Shown here: one piece after another, positions 21,552 through 24,472 of the stretch
How positions within the stretch are numbered: position 1 is the stretch's first letter
Layout of the letters: the number at the start of each line of letters is the position of its first letter
Origin: CAZSVE01 sp964610175
GTDB taxonomy: Bacteria > Pseudomonadota > Gammaproteobacteria > HK1
Reading direction: 5' to 3'
Assembly (NCBI GenBank): GCA_964610175.1
Contig: CAZSVE010000046.1
Location: 1-24,472 of the forward strand
DNA length: 24,472 nt
Program-made: the position numbers and the translations under genes
The notes under the pieces: model-generated
Seen by the model: only the letters and a program-made list of their open reading frames with translations
What the model was told of the DNA's origin: nothing
Database searches by the model: none

Positions 21552-22276
21552 AGACTGGTTTCTCGATGCGTATCCAGTCGTTTCCAAATGCAGTTTCCGC
21601 CACTGGTCTCGTCGATGGCCGCAATCCGCCCGGCATGTTCGGTAAGTTCCTCGGGATTGGCGCGAATGACCCGGAGGGGGGCGCGATTCTCTTCGATCCC
21701 CGGATTTCTTGGGTTTTCGACGACTTGCATGGATGCTGCCTCCAGCGCCAGGCTGGTTTGGCCACCGGTCATCGCCAGATAGACATGGGCAAGGATCTCG
21801 GCGTCCAATAAGGCGCCGTGCACATCTCGTCTGCTGTTGTCCACGTTGTAACGGCGACAGAGCGCGTCGAGGTTGTTTTTTTGGCCGGGGTGTCGCGTGC
21901 GCGCCAGTGCCAGGGTATCGACGACCGTGCAGTAACCCTCGAAGCGCTTCCGTTGGGGGCCCAGACGACGGAGCTCTGCATCGAGAAAGCCGAGGTCGAA
22001 GGGGGCGTTGTGAATGAGCACCTCGGCACCTTGGATGAATGCGATGAAATCCTCGGCGATATCGGCGAAACGGGGTTTGTCGCGGAGGAATTCCGTGGTG
22101 ATGCCATGCACGGACCGGGCACCGACCTCGATGTCGCGGTCGGGTTGCAAGTAGTGATGGAAATGTCGCTCGGTGAGCCGACGGTCCTGTAATTCCCGCG
22201 CCCCGATTTCGATGATGCGGTGCCCTTCTTTGGTATCCAGGCCGGTGGTTTCGGTATCTAGCGTGATCTGGCGCAC
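21548..22276 (-). CDS. dnaQ: DNA polymerase III epsilon subunit DnaQ (3'-5' exonuclease)
   Basis: 242 residues (E. coli 243); the proofreading subunit of the replicative polymerase core. DEDDh motifs: Exo I LDTETTG (D7, E9), Exo II HNAPFDLGFLD (D94), Exo III HGALLDAE (H153, D158). A C-terminal segment (ANPEELTEHAGRI ... GGNCIW) matches the alpha-binding tail of E. coli epsilon. About nine extra residues follow that tail, and the stop coincides with the CTAG end of repeat fragment A14, so the extreme C-terminus may have been reshaped there. It starts with GTG at 22276 with no strong Shine-Dalgarno. It lies 40 bases downstream of rnhA on the same strand; in E. coli the two genes are divergent. 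Confidence 0.94.
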   Translation of the reverse strand: MRQITLDTETTGLDTKEGHRIIEIGARELQDRRLTERHFHHYLQPDRDIEVGARSVHGITTEFLRDKPRFADIAEDFIAFIQGAEVLIHNAPFDLGFLDAELRRLGPQRKRFEGYCTVVDTLALARTRHPGQKNNLDALCRRYNVDNSRRDVHGALLDAEILAHVYLAMTGGQTSLALEAASMQVVENPRNPGIEENRAPLRVIRANPEELTEHAGRIAAIDETSGGNCIWKRLDTHRETSL

Positions 22277-22316
22277 GGTACTATGATTCCGTCGATTTCG
22301 TGTTTTTTATGCGCTT

Positions 22317-22769
22317 TCATGGCAACCCATCCAGGGCCTTTTTGGCCAGGGCATCGACGCGTTCGTTTTCCGCATGGCCGTGGTGTCCACGAACCCAGGT
22401 CCACGATACGTCATGATGCGAGGAAAGGGCATCCAGGCGTTGCCACAGATCCTGGTTCTTGACCGGTGTCTTGTTGACGGTCTGCCAGCCCTTGCGTTTC
22501 CAGGTCGGTATCCATCGGGTAATGCCATCCCGGAGGTATTGGGAATCGGTGGTCAATTTCACCCGGCAACGCCTTTTCAGCGCCGCCAATCCCGCGATTG
22601 CCGCCATGAGTTCCATGCGGTTGTTGGTGGTGAACCTTTCGGCGCCGGACAGGGTCTTTTCCTGGCCTCGGTAGCGCAGCAATACCCCCCATCCACCGGG
22701 CCCCGGATTTCCGCGGCAGGCGCCATCGGTAAAGATCTCTACGGTATCGCTTATTTCCCTGGCATTCAT
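22317..22769 (-). CDS. rnhA: Ribonuclease HI
   Basis: 150 residues (E. coli 155). It degrades the RNA strand of RNA-DNA hybrids. The catalytic residues are present: D15 in FTDGACRGNPG, E53 in NRMELMAAI, D75 in LTTDSQYL and D139 in ENERVDALA, with the flexible-loop His in RGHHGHAENE. The basic handle (WKRKGWQTVNKTPVKN) is intact. The ATG at 22769 overlaps the stop codon of the upstream small membrane protein gene (ATGA), suggesting translational coupling. dnaQ follows 40 bases downstream. Confidence 0.96.
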   Translation of the reverse strand: MNAREISDTVEIFTDGACRGNPGPGGWGVLLRYRGQEKTLSGAERFTTNNRMELMAAIAGLAALKRRCRVKLTTDSQYLRDGITRWIPTWKRKGWQTVNKTPVKNQDLWQRLDALSSHHDVSWTWVRGHHGHAENERVDALAKKALDGLP

Positions 22770-22960
22770 GGCCTTGGTGTCGATCGGCGTAGGTGTATTT
22801 TTCTCAGGGCGTTTTGTCGAGTTTTTATTTCGGCTTCCATTCTCTTCAATCCGTCTTGTATGTGTGAGAGATCGGACTTCTTCATTCCTCCCAAGACAAA
22901 TGCCCAACCCACGAAAGCTACGACCAATCCCCCGATGATTGCGGAAACTATTTCTTTCAT
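22766..22960 (-). CDS. Small single-helix membrane protein coupled to rnhA, unknown function
   Basis: 64 residues from the ATG at 22960. One hydrophobic segment (about 4-24, VSAIIGGLVVAFVGWAFVLG) is followed by a charged, probably helical or coiled-coil stretch (KKSDLSHIQDGLKRMEAEIK) and a basic tail. GGGAAG about 5 bases upstream of the ATG and the exact ATGA overlap with rnhA support a real gene. I recognise no family. The open frame continues 25 codons further upstream, but that sequence is not membrane-protein-like and lacks a ribosome site. Confidence 0.6.
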   Translation of the reverse strand: MKEIVSAIIGGLVVAFVGWAFVLGGMKKSDLSHIQDGLKRMEAEIKTRQNALRKIHLRRSTPRP

Positions 22961-23024
22961 TCTACTTCCCCATTTTATACCAATCCGTCGATGCCCAAAT
23001 TCGGTTATTTTGGCTTTTTCACCC

Positions 23025-24203
23025 TCAGTCGACATACAACAAGCGAATATCGCCGATATCGGCCTCTTGTCGGATGGCGGATCGGAAGGCCTTGGAAAGG
23101 GCGTGTGTGTCGATCCCCTCCGTGATAATGGTCGTGGGGAGCACTATTTCCACGTAGATCCTGCCATTTAGATAATGCAGGTTGATTCGCCGGATATGAT
23201 TCGCGGCATCGATGGCGGCGCAGCACCGGCGCAGTCGCCCGATGAATTCGCTGCGCAGCGGAAGATTACGATTCGATGGGGCCAGCTCATCGTCTTCCGG
23301 ATCGATATGGACGGTAACATCGATGACTTCCCCCATGCTTTCCATGAGCCTTGCCATGACCATCTCGCTGATCTGGTGTCCCTCGGAGACGCTGACGCGG
23401 GGGTCCGATAGCGTAATGTGCACATCCACGAGGACATTCCCCCCCATGCGGCGGGTGCGCAGCATATGAAGGGCCCTGACGCCATCCACCTTCAGGATGA
23501 CCTCCTGGATGTACGCAAGCTCCCGTCCCTCGACACCCGTATCGATAAGCTCCCGCACGCTGCCCCAGCCCAGTTCCACGCCGATCCTGGCAATCATCAC
23601 GGCCACCACGATGGCGGCGATGGCGTCCACGTAGGGTAATCCCGCCATGGAACCGGCGACGCCGATGATGACCACGATGGAGGAAATGGCGTCGCTGCGG
23701 CTATGCCAGGCATTGGCCCGCAACAGATTGGATTGCAGTCGGCGCGCCACACGCATCGTGTAATGATAAAGCCCCTCCTTGACGAGCACCGAAATCGCGG
23801 CGACCACCAATGCCCAGACCCCGGGCCGCAGCAGTAGCTCTGGCTGGAACAGGCGGGAAATGGCGTCGAAGGCGATACCCAGGGCCACCAGCACCAAGAT
23901 GACGCCAAGCCCCACCGTGGCCATGGCCTCGATGCGCTGATGGCCGTAGGGGTGCTGTTCATCCGCCTCCCGGTGTGCCTCCTTGGCGGCGAACAGCACC
24001 AGGAAGTTGGTCAGCAGATCGGAAAGCGAATGTACCCCGTCGGCAATCAGGGCCTGGGATTGCGCCAGCCAACCGGCGGTCATTTTGGCGATGGCCAGAG
24101 CCAGATCCAGCGCCGATCCGATATGGGTGACCCGGCGAATGGCATCGTGGCGCTCTTCTCGGTAATCCACTTCTCGATGGTGTATGGTGCCTTGCAGTGT
24201 CAT
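23025..24203 (-). CDS. Cation diffusion facilitator (CDF) metal efflux transporter
   Basis: 392-residue inner-membrane proton/metal antiporter with about six membrane helices. The CDF metal site is visible as D55/H58/D62 in ADGVHSLSD (helix 2) and H167/D171 in AWHSRSD (helix 5). The cytoplasmic part is longer than in FieF/YiiP (about 300): after the normal ZT-dimer domain (VDGVRALHMLRTRRMGG ... VTVHIDPEDD) there is a second, similar beta-alpha-beta module (IRRINLHYLNGRIYVEIVLP to the end). The substrate (Zn, Fe, Mn, Co) cannot be decided. The start at 24203 has AGG 8 bases upstream. Upstream lies copy A15. With znuA it is the second zinc-type transport gene in the window. Confidence 0.92.
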   Translation of the reverse strand: MTLQGTIHHREVDYREERHDAIRRVTHIGSALDLALAIAKMTAGWLAQSQALIADGVHSLSDLLTNFLVLFAAKEAHREADEQHPYGHQRIEAMATVGLGVILVLVALGIAFDAISRLFQPELLLRPGVWALVVAAISVLVKEGLYHYTMRVARRLQSNLLRANAWHSRSDAISSIVVIIGVAGSMAGLPYVDAIAAIVVAVMIARIGVELGWGSVRELIDTGVEGRELAYIQEVILKVDGVRALHMLRTRRMGGNVLVDVHITLSDPRVSVSEGHQISEMVMARLMESMGEVIDVTVHIDPEDDELAPSNRNLPLRSEFIGRLRRCCAAIDAANHIRRINLHYLNGRIYVEIVLPTTIITEGIDTHALSKAFRSAIRQEADIGDIRLLYVD

Positions 24204-24238
24204 CGGTAAAACCTGTGTTGGGATATTTGGGGGGATTA

Positions 24239-24284
24239 TTTTGCTTATTTCCCGCTTATCTTCGCAAATGCCTCAATCCTTCTA
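24239..24284 (+). repeat. Family A fragment A15 (left end only)
   Basis: TTTGCTTATTTCCCGCTTATC then TTCGCAAATGCCTCAA matches the A left end, after which the match stops. It is followed by a doubled GGCGCTTA, and a second tiny fragment (TTTGTTTATTTCC) lies at 24343-24355. Confidence 0.65.
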
Positions 24285-24396
24285 GGCGCTTAGGCGCTTA
24301 GCTAACCCTTGGAGACAAACATGTTGGTAACAACAAAGAATGATTTGTTTATTTCCTAACCCGGCAAAGCCGGAACCGAAATTCCATCGCATGGAG

Positions 24397-24472
24397 GACA
24401 TGTCAGCGCTTCGCGCCAAGACTGAAGCGGGGTGGGTCTTGGCGGGCGCACTGGTTCTCTCGGGATTTTTGT
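24397..24472 (-). repeat. Family B dispersed hairpin repeat, copy B7 (runs off the window)
   Basis: Reverse-strand copy with the GCGC-TTC-GCGC terminal hairpin, the CCAAGAC/GTCTTGG stem and the CCGAGAGAACC block. It is cut by the end of the window. Confidence 0.8.

Overview
This window reads as chromosome of a free-living-type gammaproteobacterium of moderate GC (by eye a little over 50%). The evidence is the ribosomal/replication cluster rpsF-rpsR-DUF2232-rplI-dnaB, a sigma-32 (RpoH) gene, YccA, CutA, Tpx, Era, DnaQ and RNase HI, all in gammaproteobacterial form. I cannot name the genus. Nearly every gene is a single-copy housekeeping or stress gene, but several are out of their usual company: era without rnc, rpoH without ftsEX, glcD without glcEF, znuA without znuBC, and dnaQ and rnhA on the same strand. 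This points to a heavily rearranged chromosome.

Layout. 1-525: tandem dispersed repeats. 526-3175: zinc-binding ZnuA (+) converging with a GlcD-type FAD oxidase (-). 3504-5799: YccA, a small two-helix membrane protein and the peroxiredoxin Bcp (+). 5968-9648: a minus-strand run of YkgJ-like Cys-cluster protein, VOC protein, aldo/keto reductase, CutA and Era. 10318-10956: class II aldolase (+). 11241-12200: a hypothetical protein and thiol peroxidase (-). 12668-13525: rpoH (+), preceded by a CIRCE/HrcA operator. 14025-14972: FHA-GGDEF protein (-). 15162-15238: tRNA-Pro(CGG) (-). 15319-16866: GAF-AAA+ sigma-54 activator (+). 16948-21025: dnaB, rplI, DUF2232, rpsR and rpsF (all -, transcribed from rpsF leftwards) with an S6:S18-type leader. 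21548-24203: dnaQ, rnhA, a small membrane protein and a CDF metal transporter (all -).

The striking feature is intergenic. Two families of short non-coding repeats fill most gaps. Family A (about 110 bp; about 13 near-complete copies plus 2 fragments) runs from a TTTGTTTATTTCCCGCTC end to a GAGCACAAGCTTCGCTAG end. Family B (about 90-100 bp; 7 copies) is a chain of hairpins ending in a GGCGC-GAA-GCGCC stem-loop. Together they occupy roughly 9% of the window. Family B shows whole-stem compensatory exchange between copies, one B copy sits inside an A copy, and the CTAG end of A coincides with the stop codons of rpsR and dnaQ. A copies also lie in the leaders of rpoH and era and inside the rpsF-dnaB cluster. 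I consider this the best candidate for an undescribed element system in the window. A probable group II intron relic lies downstream of rpoH.

Functionally, many genes concern oxidative, metal and heat stress (Bcp, Tpx, CutA, ZnuA, CDF, RpoH with HrcA control), next to core translation and replication functions.
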